Assembly (NCBI RefSeq): GCF_024055715.1
Contig: NZ_JAMXMV010000011.1
Coordinates: 124,001-188,000 of the forward strand
Length of the DNA stretch: 64,000 nt
From: Actinoallomurus soli
Lineage (GTDB): Bacteria; Actinomycetota; Actinomycetes; Streptosporangiales; Streptosporangiaceae
Direction of reading: 5' to 3'
Shown here: piece after piece, positions 25,991 to 35,349 of the stretch
How positions within the stretch are numbered: position 1 is the stretch's first letter
Layout: every line of letters begins with the position of its first letter
Program-made: the position numbers and the translations under genes
Notes under the pieces: generated by a model
Told to the model about the DNA's origin: nothing
The model's database searches: none
What the model saw: the letters and a program-made list of their open reading frames with translations, nothing else

Positions 25991-28900
25991 CGGTCACCGG
26001 CCTGCCCTGCCGTGAAGTCGTAGTCGTAGTCCAGCTCCCACAGGCGAACGGCTGGCCGCATGTCCGCCGAGATCAAATTGCGTCCGTCCGGGCTGAAGAT
26101 CACCCAGGCGACACGCTCGGGATGTCCTTCGAGCGTGTGTGCGCACTGTCCCGTCCGCACGTCCCACACCTTCAGAACCCGATTCTCCCTTGTGACCACG
26201 TGGTTTCCATCCGGACTCACATCGAATGCCGAACTGAACCCGGCCAGTTCACATATAGTGCGGCCGGTCTCCGTCTCCCACACCTCGACCTTAAGCACGC
26301 CCTGGGACACGCCGACCCGCCCATCCGCGCTCAGCGCCATCCCCTCAGCGTGCGTGGTGCGCTCATACAGCTGCCGCCGGTCCTCCACGTCGTAAGCCGA
26401 CAGTTGGCTGCCAGTATTGACGAACAATCGGCGACCGTCGGGGCTGAACCTCAGCTCCGCATTGCCCACGTCTAAGGGGAACGTAAGCCTCGGACGTCCG
26501 GTGTGCGTAGTCCACAGCCGACCGGTGCGGTCCCGCAGCCCGGCCGACGCGGCATAGCGGCCGTCGCGGCTAAGCCGGACCAGGCCCACAGGGCCGTCGT
26601 GCGCCACCATCGTGCGCTCATGGTGAGCAGGACCGGTGCTCTCCGCGCCCGCGCGATGATGGGCGCCTGGACGCAGCCGCCACAGGCACAGCGCTCCGCC
26701 TTCGTCGCCGACCAGTGCATACTGGCCGCTCTGGTCCATGGCAACGCGCTTGACCAGGCTGTGGTCACCGTACAACTGGCAGCGCCGGGTGCCGGTTTGC
26801 AGGTCCCACAGGTGTGCGGCCCCACCCCAATCTGCGGTGACAGCGATCCTGCCGTCCTCGGCGATCAGTACGGTGTGTGTTTTGGCCACCCGCTCGGGGA
26901 AGACGTGCAGGTGCTGTCCGGTCTGCAGCTCCCACATGTGGACGTGTCCGTCGGAGCCACCGGTGAGCGCCAGTTCGGCGTCATGGCTGATGCCGAGGCT
27001 GACGCTCTGGGTGAAGGCGAAGCCACCACTGAGGTCGTACCGCTGCCAGATGGCAAGCAGATTGGTACGCCGGCCGGCTTGGCGGCCTAGGCGTGCCCAC
27101 GTGGCCCGCAGTTCTGGGTGGCGTTCAAAGCCGGGGATCATGCGGGCGGACCGCAGTTCCTTGCTGGCCTCTGCGATCATGCCCTGCGCGGCCAGTGCTC
27201 CGGCGCGGTCGACGTGGTGTCTGACCCTCGTCTCGCTGTTCGTCATGGCGACTGCGGTGCGCGGCCTGGCGTAGTTCCATCCGGCGCGGAAGCCGGTCGG
27301 AGCGAGACGGTGGACCTGGATGCCGCCGTACGAATCACCTAGGACCGCAACCCGGCCGTCGCCGCTGAGGGCCACACGGCCGACTCGGAGCGGGACGACC
27401 ATGCCGTCCTGGGGTTCAGTCATGAGCTGAGTATCGATGGTGCGCAGACAGCGGCCGGTGCGTGTATCGAAGATACGCAGCGGCTGGCCGACATCCTTGC
27501 TCAGGGCCGCGGCGAGAAGGGCACCGCTGTCGAGGACGACCTCAGAGCGTTTCCCGAGCCGGTTGGGCGCGGTGCGGCGGACCCGGTCGGTCCTGGTCTC
27601 CCAGATGTGCACGTCGTGCATCAGGGAACCGGCCAGCAACGCATAGGCGCCGTCCGTGCTCAGGGCGACGCGGTCAATTCCTGTCGTATACCGGTCGGCG
27701 GATGTGACCAGCCGGTGCAGCGGCCGGGCTGCGGGAACATCCCAGGACACCACGGTGCCCTCGTCCGGATCCGCCGACACCGCGACGTTTCCGTCCTCGG
27801 ATAGCGCGATGGCGGTCACGATCGCGGGCGTGTGGTGGATCTGTGGCAGCGCCCGTCCAGTCTCCTGGTCCAGCTTCTGGTGAGACCGGGGCGGGTGTTC
27901 AAGGCTGCACAGCAGGCGTCCGCCACGTACGCTCCAGATCTTGAGTAGTCCGTCGTGGTGGGCGACCGCGGCACTGCCGGATCCGTTCAACGCGAGGGCG
28001 GTAACGCTCGTAACAGGCTCCCCCGCGAATGTGCGCAGGAGACCACCGCACGAGAGGTCCCACAGCTCGACCACGCCGTCCCTGCGTCCGACAAGCCCAG
28101 TGCGTCCGTCGGGGCTGATCGCGACCGCGGAGACGGATACCGGGGCCTTCGTGGTAGGGGCGGACAACCGCCACCGGCAGTGGTTCCGGGCCGTCTCCCA
28201 CACGCGAAGAAACCCATCCTCGCCACCGGTGAGCACCACCGAGCCATCTTCATTGACCGCGACGGCGGTCACCGATCCACGGTGCCCAGGCAGCCGCTCG
28301 GGACTGCGCGTTGGCTCGCGGCGGGCCAACTCGGCGCGCGCCGCCGCGGTTTCGGGGCTGTCCGGGGCGTTGGCGAGCAGGGCGCGCGCCGCATCGTCAT
28401 CGCCACGCTCGGTGTGCACCAATCCGAGCAGAATATCCGCCTGGGCGGATTCACCGAGGATCGCCTTCGTCGTTTGCAGCTCCGAGATGACGTCCTCGTC
28501 GGAAAATCTGCCCTGCCGCCAGCGGTAGAGAGCCCAGTTGTAGACGGTTGGCAGGTGGTGCGGATCCGTGTCCTTGGCCCTGCTCCAAAGCCGACCCGCT
28601 TCGTCAGCCCGGCCCAAGTCGAGCAGGGAGAGCGCCTGGTTGGACAGGCCGTCGGCGAGCAGGCTCGCGCCCTCCGGCCGGACGAGCGGGTACGGTGTCG
28701 CGGTGACGTCTGAATAGATCTCCGCCACCGCCGAGGCCAGCTCGTCCAGTTGGTGCGGACGCTGCTCCGAATCGACCTCGAAACACCGCCACAGCAACTC
28801 GGCGAGCGCAGGAGGCATCGAGGGCGCCCCGGACCTCAGCCCCCCCGACTCCAGGAAATCGGCGAATACCTTGGGCGCGGACTGCCCATACCGGCACGGC

Positions 28901-29613
28901 GGCCCGCCGGCGAACATCTCCAGGACGCACAGCGCCCATGACCAGACATCGGTGGCCCGGGTGAGGGCGACTTGCGTGCCGGAAGCCGCCTCCGCCTGCT
29001 CCGGCGAGCAGTACGCCGGTGTCATCCCACCCCAACTGGCCAGCAGGCTACGCCGTGTGGAAGCGGTGGTGCGCTCTCCGGCCACCGCGCGAGCACCAGC
29101 CAGTCCAAAGTCGGTGACCTTGGCCGTCCAGTCGGCGCCGAGCTCGACCATGACATTGGCAGGCTTGACGTCCTGGTGAATGAGGTCATGGCGGTGCGCG
29201 TGGTCGATACCCCAGGCGATCTGCACCGCCAGGTCCAGGATCCGGGCCAAGACACCGGCGTTGCTCCCGTCGTCACTCGCGTACAGCCGCCCGTCGCGGA
29301 CGACATCCGCGAGCGTCCCCCCGGCGATCCACTCGGCGAACACGCAAGGCACGTCCTCGATACGGCGGACATAGGCGCAGCCGACAACATGCGGATGCGG
29401 TCTGATGCCGACCCAGGTACCCGCCTCGCGCTCGAAACCGGCGCGGGCCGCGCCTGTGTCCGCCAGTTCGGGCCGTGGCACCTTGACGGCAAGATCGGTG
29501 TTCCAGCCGCGATGCCGGACGCGATACACCATCCCCATTCCGCCTTCGACGACGCCGAGGACGTCGTACAGCCCCAGGATGATTTGTCCCCGCTGCCATT
29601 GCCCCACCGTCAT
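25987..29613 (-). CDS. Ser/Thr protein kinase with double WD40 propeller
   Basis: 1208 residues. Kinase domain about 12-295 with VVEGGMGMVYRVRHRG, LAVKVP, catalytic loop LIHQDVKPANVMV (HQD instead of HRD), DFGLA and a PAYCSPEQAEA segment. A helical TPR-like linker runs about 305-425. Then two blocks of WD40 repeats, about 430-770 and 860-1205, separated by a helical insert near 775-855; each block is long enough for seven blades. Repeat marks include VVLTGGEDGFLRVWE and ALTGGSDGHVHMWE. Soluble. The start ATG 29613 lies inside an inverted repeat. Such kinases are thought to sense or scaffold protein complexes; a stress or conflict role is inferred from the accessory setting. Confidence 0.9.
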   Translation of the reverse strand: MTVGQWQRGQIILGLYDVLGVVEGGMGMVYRVRHRGWNTDLAVKVPRPELADTGAARAGFEREAGTWVGIRPHPHVVGCAYVRRIEDVPCVFAEWIAGGTLADVVRDGRLYASDDGSNAGVLARILDLAVQIAWGIDHAHRHDLIHQDVKPANVMVELGADWTAKVTDFGLAGARAVAGERTTASTRRSLLASWGGMTPAYCSPEQAEAASGTQVALTRATDVWSWALCVLEMFAGGPPCRYGQSAPKVFADFLESGGLRSGAPSMPPALAELLWRCFEVDSEQRPHQLDELASAVAEIYSDVTATPYPLVRPEGASLLADGLSNQALSLLDLGRADEAGRLWSRAKDTDPHHLPTVYNWALYRWRQGRFSDEDVISELQTTKAILGESAQADILLGLVHTERGDDDAARALLANAPDSPETAAARAELARREPTRSPERLPGHRGSVTAVAVNEDGSVVLTGGEDGFLRVWETARNHCRWRLSAPTTKAPVSVSAVAISPDGRTGLVGRRDGVVELWDLSCGGLLRTFAGEPVTSVTALALNGSGSAAVAHHDGLLKIWSVRGGRLLCSLEHPPRSHQKLDQETGRALPQIHHTPAIVTAIALSEDGNVAVSADPDEGTVVSWDVPAARPLHRLVTSADRYTTGIDRVALSTDGAYALLAGSLMHDVHIWETRTDRVRRTAPNRLGKRSEVVLDSGALLAAALSKDVGQPLRIFDTRTGRCLRTIDTQLMTEPQDGMVVPLRVGRVALSGDGRVAVLGDSYGGIQVHRLAPTGFRAGWNYARPRTAVAMTNSETRVRHHVDRAGALAAQGMIAEASKELRSARMIPGFERHPELRATWARLGRQAGRRTNLLAIWQRYDLSGGFAFTQSVSLGISHDAELALTGGSDGHVHMWELQTGQHLHVFPERVAKTHTVLIAEDGRIAVTADWGGAAHLWDLQTGTRRCQLYGDHSLVKRVAMDQSGQYALVGDEGGALCLWRLRPGAHHRAGAESTGPAHHERTMVAHDGPVGLVRLSRDGRYAASAGLRDRTGRLWTTHTGRPRLTFPLDVGNAELRFSPDGRRLFVNTGSQLSAYDVEDRRQLYERTTHAEGMALSADGRVGVSQGVLKVEVWETETGRTICELAGFSSAFDVSPDGNHVVTRENRVLKVWDVRTGQCAHTLEGHPERVAWVIFSPDGRNLISADMRPAVRLWELDYDYDFTAGQAGDR

Positions 29614-29633
29614 AACGTCAACTGTGCGTTATG
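29611..29633. promoter_or_regulatory. Inverted repeat over the WD40 kinase start
   Basis: CATAACG (29611-29617) and CGTTATG (29627-29633) are perfect inverted arms 9 bases apart. They cover the start codon of the WD40 kinase, so a bound protein or an mRNA hairpin here would block expression of the kinase operon. Confidence 0.45.
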
Positions 29634-30003
29634 GCCCGGCCACTTGACAACCGAGGTGCCCTGCACGCACCTATCGGAGCCATCAGTAAGGTGACGCGTC
29701 GATGGACTCCATACCGTCCGCCAAGTCGATCGAGCGGCTTGAGTCGAGCTCGACGAGGACTGCTCAGCGAAGATCCGCCTGCAGGCAGGCGGAATCGTCA
29801 CTGGCGCTACAGCACCTCGGTTACTTGTGGGTATCGCCAGTGACGGTTCCGATGTTCCTGACGGGCCGAAACCCCCCTGGTCGGAACGACAAGCGGTCAC
29901 CTCCCGGCCCGGAGGCCCGGTCAGCGGCCAACCCCGCGCCGCAGGGGAGCGACGCAGGGCCGGTGAACGCGTGTCGCGGGTCCGTGGCGGTCGTGGTGTT
30001 CGG
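29634..30003. other. Intergenic stretch with nested inverted repeats
   Basis: No gene seen. It holds a perfect hairpin CCGCCTGC/GCAGGCGG at 29775-29792 and, next to it, an 11-bp inverted repeat CGTCACTGGCG (29796-29806) and CGCCAGTGACG (29835-29845). These may be regulatory for the kinase operon or the scar of a lost mobile element. Confidence 0.45.
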
Positions 30004-30534
30004 TCAGATTCCCTTACCACAGTGCCAGGAGCTCTCTCGCCTTAGGTTGATGCATACTCGCGTTTTGTAGCCGCGACCGTCATAGTGCCAGCCAGTGTTT
30101 ACCTGGCCGCCATTTTTCACTAGGTAATAGTTCGAGATAAGTTTGTATTTTCCGCCGTTATGACTCCTTTCCAGTTTCATCCCGCATGAGGTGCTCGAGG
30201 AGTAAACGAGTCCTTGGGCATTCCAGCGGCCGCCGATCTTTTTCGTGTTGATCCAGCCCTTGCAGGTGCCGCGTTTGACGACGGACGCAGGTTCGAACCC
30301 GTCAGGATGAACGGCCGCTCCCCGCTGATTCGACGCGATCGGCTGCGACTTGCCGGGAATGGTGTAGGTCGGTGCCGTCGCCGCCATCATGGCAGCGACG
30401 ACCGCCGCTGGCCGATGAGTACCGCGGGCCGAGGCTACGACTTCCGCGGGGGCGGCAGCAGCCGTTCCGGTCAGCACCAGACCGGCGCCGGCGAATGCCG
30501 TAACGGCTAGCATGACTGTTTTTCGGGCGGACAT
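30004..30534 (-). CDS. Small secreted protein of unknown function
   Basis: 176 residues with a clear signal peptide (SARKTVMLAVTAFAGAGLVL, then TGTAAAAP, cleavage after the Ala run near residue 28-30). The mature part is basic and rich in Tyr, Trp and Gly, with four cysteines (KRGTCKGW, STSCGMKL, TRVCINL, SWHCGKGI) that suggest two disulphides. ATG 30534 is chosen for AAAGG upstream; a longer start (MTERC) is possible. Base composition is distinctly lower in GC than core genes, a sign of transfer. It diverges from an AraC regulator. The function is unknown; a small exported bioactive or inhibitor protein is one idea. Confidence 0.75.
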   Translation of the reverse strand: MSARKTVMLAVTAFAGAGLVLTGTAAAAPAEVVASARGTHRPAAVVAAMMAATAPTYTIPGKSQPIASNQRGAAVHPDGFEPASVVKRGTCKGWINTKKIGGRWNAQGLVYSSSTSCGMKLERSHNGGKYKLISNYYLVKNGGQVNTGWHYDGRGYKTRVCINLRRESSWHCGKGI

Positions 30535-30693
30535 TACGCACCTTTCGGTCATGGCGATATCGCCAACTTCAGAGTTTCCCACGATGTATCTGGTGAGATG
30601 ACTCTGATTGTCTACTGGAAGTCACCTGGAGGTCATTGGCGCTGAGCGCACGAGTCTTTGATGTTCAGAGCAACAGCGACGGGCGGTACTTCG

Positions 30694-31668
30694 ATGTTGG
30701 AGCAGCAGTGCAGTCTTGATCTACCGACTTCCGAACGGTTCGATTGGTGGTGCGATATGGCCGCTCAAGAGATCGTCCCCACCATCGTCCACAGTGACCG
30801 GCGAACCAATTTCTACGCGTCCGTAAAGCTCCTGCAGCTCGGGTCCGTGAACGTGTCAGAGCTTGAGTACGATGACATGGGCTCCACGCGCACTCCCCGG
30901 TTGATCCGGCAAGCCGATCCAGAGCGGTGGATGTTGGCCCTGGTCTCTAGAGGGTCCATGTGGGTCGAGCAAAGCCGCAGCCGTGCCGAGCCGTCACTCG
31001 GCGATCTGGTTCTCTATGACACGTCTCGCCCATTTCGATCGCAGATCCTGGACCAAGGCAGCCCATGCCGCACAGTCCTGCTACAGCTCCCTAGAAAAGC
31101 GTTGCCCCTCCCCGAACAGATGCTGCGAGCACAAGTGGCGCGGCCCATATCGTCAACGCGCGGCTCGGCAGCGCTCCTCAGCCGATTCCTGGAGGGGACC
31201 CTCGAACATGCCAAGACATTGACATCAGATGAATGCACCCGCCTGGAAGCGGTGATCATCGGTCTAATGACTACCGTCTTTGCGGCCGACGCGGAAGATC
31301 TGATACCTCCGCAGACCCGACAGCAGGCGCTCTTACAGCAGGTTAAGGCATTCGCACTCGGAAATTTGCATGACCCCCGCCTATCACCCACGATGATCGC
31401 TGCGGCACATCATATTTCGGTGCGGTACCTCCATCACCTATTCCACGAGGATGGGCAGAGCGTCGGTGAATTCATTCGCTGGCAGCGCCTGGAGCGCTGT
31501 CGCACCGACCTGGCCGACCCGCGGCTGATCAACCGGACCGTCACGGACGTGGGCGCACGATGGGGATTCCGGGACGCCGCCGTCTTCAACCGGGCGTTCA
31601 AAGCGGCGTACGGGATTCCTCCAGGTCAGCACCGCCGACGGCAAGCGCCGACACCGCCAGGGCCATGA
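30694..31668 (+). CDS. AraC family transcriptional regulator
   Basis: 324 residues. The N-terminal part resembles the AraC ligand-binding-like domain found in the actinobacterial group with the SERFDWWCDM start, and the C-terminal 100 residues hold the double helix-turn-helix (LSPTMIAAAHHISVRYLHHL, then DVGARWGFRDAAVFNRAFKA and the terminal YGIPPGQHR). ATG 30694 is chosen as the family-like start; 30661 is an alternative and neither has a strong ribosome site. The gene is divergent from the small secreted protein, a candidate target, and shares its lower GC. Confidence 0.85.
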   Translation: MLEQQCSLDLPTSERFDWWCDMAAQEIVPTIVHSDRRTNFYASVKLLQLGSVNVSELEYDDMGSTRTPRLIRQADPERWMLALVSRGSMWVEQSRSRAEPSLGDLVLYDTSRPFRSQILDQGSPCRTVLLQLPRKALPLPEQMLRAQVARPISSTRGSAALLSRFLEGTLEHAKTLTSDECTRLEAVIIGLMTTVFAADAEDLIPPQTRQQALLQQVKAFALGNLHDPRLSPTMIAAAHHISVRYLHHLFHEDGQSVGEFIRWQRLERCRTDLADPRLINRTVTDVGARWGFRDAAVFNRAFKAAYGIPPGQHRRRQAPTPPGP

Positions 31669-32039
31669 CAGCGCGTGAACCTACCGCCCCACCAAGCCGA
31701 CCGCGCCGGCGTCACCGTTCGCGGCTTCTCCTCTGCGCCATGTCGATCGGCACGGAATTGGTGGCGACCATCGAGCCTGCTCATCTGTCAAACAGCGCGG
31801 CGCCTTCGCACCACAGACGTGGGTCTGTCCAGCTAACCGTACAGTCCCCCAGGCGTCGATGTGCGTACCCCGGGGCTGGGTGAGCGGGTCGAGACCCTGG
31901 TTTCGTCCGCGTGTAGTGACACCGTTTGTCGATGAGTCTGGGCAACCTCCCTGATCGTCAGGCTGCCGTTTTCAGCAACGGCTAGGTCGTGTCGCTGAAC
32001 CGTTCGACGCGTCGGGTGGGGGCCGTATTCGATCAGGGG
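31669..32039. other. Stretch without a gene
   Basis: About 370 bases after the AraC gene. No intact gene. A minus-strand track (AENGSLTIREVAQTH) has a faint helix-turn-helix look, possibly from a lost recombinase or transposase, but it is too short to assign. Confidence 0.4.
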
Positions 32040-32904
32040 ATGTCGATCGTGTTGAGGACGCCGGGAGTCGACGAACTGGGCGAGGCTGTGCGCGCACTGC
32101 GGAAGTGGCAGTACGACGGGGCGCCGATGCAGTTGCATTCCGGGAGACCTCGGCTGGCACTGGCGGTTCGGCTCCCAAACGACGGCCGCGGCGGTGCGGA
32201 CCTGGGGCCGCGACGGACGGATTCTCGCAGTCGGGCTTGTGGATTCCGAGCTGGTGCGTCTGGCCGTCGCGCCCGAGGCTTGAGAGGACGATGAACTGGC
32301 CCGGCAGATGGCTGAGGACGTGACGCAGCCTGAACGCGGCGTTCTGCCGGAGGACAGGGCCTACGTCGAAGCGCGCTGGGGCGGACTGTTCCAAGAGTTG
32401 CTGCGGGAAGACGGATGGGAGCCCGACGAGCCGTGGATCCCGCTGTCACGCGGCCTCCGCGAGCCAGTGGAGGACTGTGGAGTCCGGATCGAAGTGATCG
32501 GTCCTGAGCAGGCCCATGTGCGGGCTGCGGTTCAGCGCGCGGCGTTCGACCGGTCGACGTTCACCGACGAGCGCTGGCACACGATGGCCGCCGGACTGCC
32601 GTACGCCGATGCCCGGTGTTCGGCCGCGTACGACGAACAGGGCGACGCGGTGGCGGCCACGACCGTGTGGTCGGCCGGCCCGGGAAAACCCGGGTTGCTC
32701 GAACCGCTGGGTGTGCACCGCGAACATCGCGGCCACGGTTACGGCACAGCGATCGCCGTCGCCGCTGCGGCCGCCCTCCAGGAGATGGGCTCGTCGAGCG
32801 CGATCGTCTGCACCCAGAGCTCCAACGCCGGAGCCGTCGCCACCTATCGGTCGGCCGGTTTCCAACAGCTCCCGGAAGTGCGGGACCTGCGCCGGAGTGC
32901 CTAG
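32040..32904 (+). pseudogene. GNAT acetyltransferase gene with frameshift and internal stop
   Basis: The first third reads in one frame (SIVLRTPGVDELGEAVRALR, to GAPMQLH) and then continues naturally only in the next frame (GDLGWHWRFGSQTTAAAV, RTWGRDGRILAVGL), with one extra base at about 32139-32145. A TGA at 32281-32283 then cuts this frame before the intact remainder from 32308. The last 198 codons carry a full GNAT domain with the acetyl-CoA loop VHREHRGHGYGTAIAVA and could still be made from ATG 32308. The gene is recently decayed; its 3' end touches an IS5-type remnant. Confidence 0.8.
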
Positions 32905-33045
32905 GGCTGTTGAGCCAGTACAGGTCTCGCGGCCAGATAGAGCGCGGCGTGATAGTTGCGGCAAGTCTTGTCGCTACGCCGCGCGATGGCCGCGCCATTG
33001 CCCGAGTTCGTTGAAGCAGCGCTCGACAACATTGCGGTCTTAGTG
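32903..33045 (-). pseudogene. IS5-family transposase C-terminal remnant
   Basis: On the minus strand the conserved end of IS5-type DDE transposases can be read: DRNVVERCFNELG, a frameshift, then AIARRSDKTCRNYHAALYLA and a stop shared with the end of the GNAT gene. Only about 45 residues remain and the frame is broken, so it is inactive. No intact terminal repeats can be paired. Confidence 0.75.
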
Positions 33046-33404
33046 ATGCTCTTGCCCTTTAGCTATCCGGCCACAGCACCGTCGTTCAATCTCACCGCGA
33101 TCACTCCCCTCGTCACCATGGCCGTCGCTCAAACCAACGCACAAACGTTGCTTGCTTCTTACGGTCACGGCCAAGAGCCCGATCACGCAGAGGGGGAATC
33201 AGTCGGTGAGGTCCCGCCGGTGCGCCTGCGCACTGCCAGGCTCACACGGCACGGTCGTCGGTCGACTGCGGCCATCGGGGCCTCGGCCTGCCGCTGCTCA
33301 TCCGTGAGCCGAGCGGAAGACCCGCTGGATCCCTCCTGATACCGCTGTGAAGAAGGGCTCTGGACTATTCGCGGAGGACCACGTGGCGGTTCTCGACCGG
33401 TTCG
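33046..33404. other. Stretch without a gene
   Basis: About 360 bases between the transposase remnant and the PQQ-propeller gene. I see no gene, RNA or strong structure in it; it is probably debris from past insertions. Confidence 0.4.
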
Positions 33405-34385
33405 TCATGTGGCCCGTAGGCCGTAGAGGGTGTTCTTGCCGATGGCGGTGGAGCAGGTGAGGATGAGGGTGCCGTCGCCGGTGGTGATGACCTGCTGCGG
33501 TTTGGTGGCGTGGTAGCTCCACAGCAGGCGTCCGGTTTCGGCGTGCAGGGCGTAGGTCATGCCGTAGTAACCGGTCAGGTAGACGACGCCATCGAACCGG
33601 CCGCACACGCCCTGGAAGGTCCCGCCGTCGAATCTCCAGCGTTCGTGGCCGTCGGTGACGTCCAGGGCGTGCAGTGTGTTGCCGCCGGCGTCGATGACAT
33701 ACACCGCCGAGTGATCCGCTACCGGTGCCGCGTCGCTCTGTCCGAAGGCGGTCTTCCAGCGGACCTGACCGGTTCTGGCGTCGAGCGCGTAGAACGGTGT
33801 GCCTTCCTGACCGCCCACGTACACGGCGTCGTTGGTGGCGAGCGGCTGGCCGAGGAGTCTGCCAGAGGCGTACTGCCAGCGCTGCTTGCCTGTGACCATG
33901 TCGATGGCGCAGACGTTCGGGGTGGTGGTCTCCGCGCCCTCTCTGAAGGTGACGGTCGTGTCGGAGACGCTGATCCAGGTGATGTCGCCGGCACCGGAGC
34001 CGCGTATCCATCGCCGGTGGCCGGTGGCCCGATCCAGGCACATCAGATTCGAGGAGCCGGCACCGTCATCGGCCCAGCCCGCCACAGCCGTGTCCACCAC
34101 GTTGAACAGGGTGAAGGGCGCCTCTGCGGACCACAGCCGCTTCCTGGTGGTGTCCTTGAGCGCGTAGAGCCGGGTATCGGTGGCCGCGTAGAGCGTGTTG
34201 CGGCCTTGGGCGACCGCGCCGATCACCGGCTTGTCGGGGGCGGTCCATCTCCAGCGTCGCGCGCCGGTCGCGGGATTCAGGCCGGAGAGCACATCACCGA
34301 ATTCACCTTCGGTCACCACGCGTCGTCCGCGTCTGACACCCGGGCGATCAGCTCCCTGATCGCGCCCCGCGCACGCGTCTCTCAC
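33405..34385 (-). CDS. PQQ-like beta-propeller protein, probably N-terminally truncated
   Basis: 326 residues made of repeated PQQ/pyrrolo-quinoline-type blades: NPATGARRWRW, DRATGHRRWIRG, DMVTGKQRWQYA, DARTGQVRWKT, DVTDGHERWRF, HAETGRLLWSY. No signal peptide, kinase or enzyme residues are visible. The first 22 residues are atypical and Arg-rich, so the true N-terminus seems lost. In actinomycetes such propellers often form the sensor half of Ser/Thr kinases, and this may be what remains of one. GTG 34385 is a formal start only. It lies 15 bases after the TetR gene on the same strand. Confidence 0.65.
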   Translation of the reverse strand: MRDACAGRDQGADRPGVRRGRRVVTEGEFGDVLSGLNPATGARRWRWTAPDKPVIGAVAQGRNTLYAATDTRLYALKDTTRKRLWSAEAPFTLFNVVDTAVAGWADDGAGSSNLMCLDRATGHRRWIRGSGAGDITWISVSDTTVTFREGAETTTPNVCAIDMVTGKQRWQYASGRLLGQPLATNDAVYVGGQEGTPFYALDARTGQVRWKTAFGQSDAAPVADHSAVYVIDAGGNTLHALDVTDGHERWRFDGGTFQGVCGRFDGVVYLTGYYGMTYALHAETGRLLWSYHATKPQQVITTGDGTLILTCSTAIGKNTLYGLRAT

Positions 34386-34400
34386 CTCATTTCCAGCGGG

Positions 34401-35057
34401 TCACTGGTGCTTTGGTGCCAGGAGACCGTCCACCACCAGTTTTGCCAGGGTCTCCGCCCGGGCAAGGCGGTCCGCGTGCTGCATGCGTTCGGGGCTGCCA
34501 AGGCGCCGCGCGAGAGGGTCACGGACCAGTCCCGACACGGGAGCGATGATGGCGAAGAACACGATGTCCGTCGGGACCCGAGTCATGCCTCCCGACGCCA
34601 TCAGCCTCTCGATGCTGGGCAGGACGAGGGCGAGCGTCGGCTCGATGTAACGCTCGTAGAGGTAGTCGAGCCGCTCGGTCTCTCGTGCGGACTCATCAGT
34701 CATCAACATGGCCAGGTACGGCTCGTCGATGCTGACCCGGTAGAACTCCATGACGAACTGCCGCACCACGTCCGCGTCGTCACTCCCGGGAGCCGGTGGC
34801 GCCATGTCCCTGAGTTGAGCGCCGAGCGCGGCATCCACCACCGCACGCCAGTAAGCCGCCTTGGAACCGTAGCGGTCGTTGATGAAGGTGGGTCCGACCC
34901 CGAGACGGCGCGCGAGCTCCCGCGCCGACGCCCGGTCGTATCCGAGCGTCGCGAACGCCTCCAGGCCCCGCTGCAGCACGTCCCGTTCCGCGGGCACCGC
35001 ACTGGAATCCGCCCTGGGACGGCCCGGGCGTCGGGTGGTACTCGGCTCGTCTCCCAA
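34401..35057 (-). CDS. TetR family transcriptional regulator
   Basis: 218 residues with the TetR helix-turn-helix at about 28-75 (ALGYDRASARELARRLGVGP-type segment: ASARELARRLGVGPTFINDR, then YGSKAAYWRAVVDAAL) and a helical ligand domain. The start TTG 35057 is preferred for GAGGAGG four bases upstream; an ATG two codons earlier is out of frame. It is divergent from the secreted lipocalin-like protein, and a 9-bp inverted repeat in the space between is the likely binding site. Confidence 0.88.
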   Translation of the reverse strand: MGDEPSTTRRPGRPRADSSAVPAERDVLQRGLEAFATLGYDRASARELARRLGVGPTFINDRYGSKAAYWRAVVDAALGAQLRDMAPPAPGSDDADVVRQFVMEFYRVSIDEPYLAMLMTDESARETERLDYLYERYIEPTLALVLPSIERLMASGGMTRVPTDIVFFAIIAPVSGLVRDPLARRLGSPERMQHADRLARAETLAKLVVDGLLAPKHQ

Positions 35058-35192
35058 CCATCCTCCTCAGCCGGCTGCGCAGGCGCCTGCCCGACAGTAG
35101 GACCAGCGTAGCCGTCACGATCTTCGCAGCTGAGCACCGCTAGGTCAGCACCACATCGCGGATCGGTGCAGCCCCTCCTGCCTGAACCTCGC

Positions 35193-35235
35193 TTGACACG
35201 GAGCGAGCAAGAGGTAATCCTACACATGTAGGATT
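35193..35235 (+). promoter_or_regulatory. Promoter overlapped by a TetR-type operator
   Basis: TTGACA at 35193-35198 and TAATCC at 35215-35220 (spacer 16) form a candidate promoter. Its -10 lies inside the inverted repeat AATCCTACA (35216-35224) CA TGTAGGATT (35227-35235), a perfect 9-bp dyad of TetR type. Binding would block this promoter. Confidence 0.6.
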
Positions 35236-35349
35236 TAATCCCGGGTCGCTCACAGGGCGCCCTGACGAAGCCATCCACACACCCCGGGTGGAGTATCCGC
35301 TCGCCCGCACTGCAGGTTTCCTTCCACCCGGCATTGTGACCTCGGATAG

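Noticed and set aside
25981-26475. Plus-strand open frames antisense to the WD40 kinase
   Set aside because: They follow the third-codon pattern of the kinase gene and have no ribosome site or domain.
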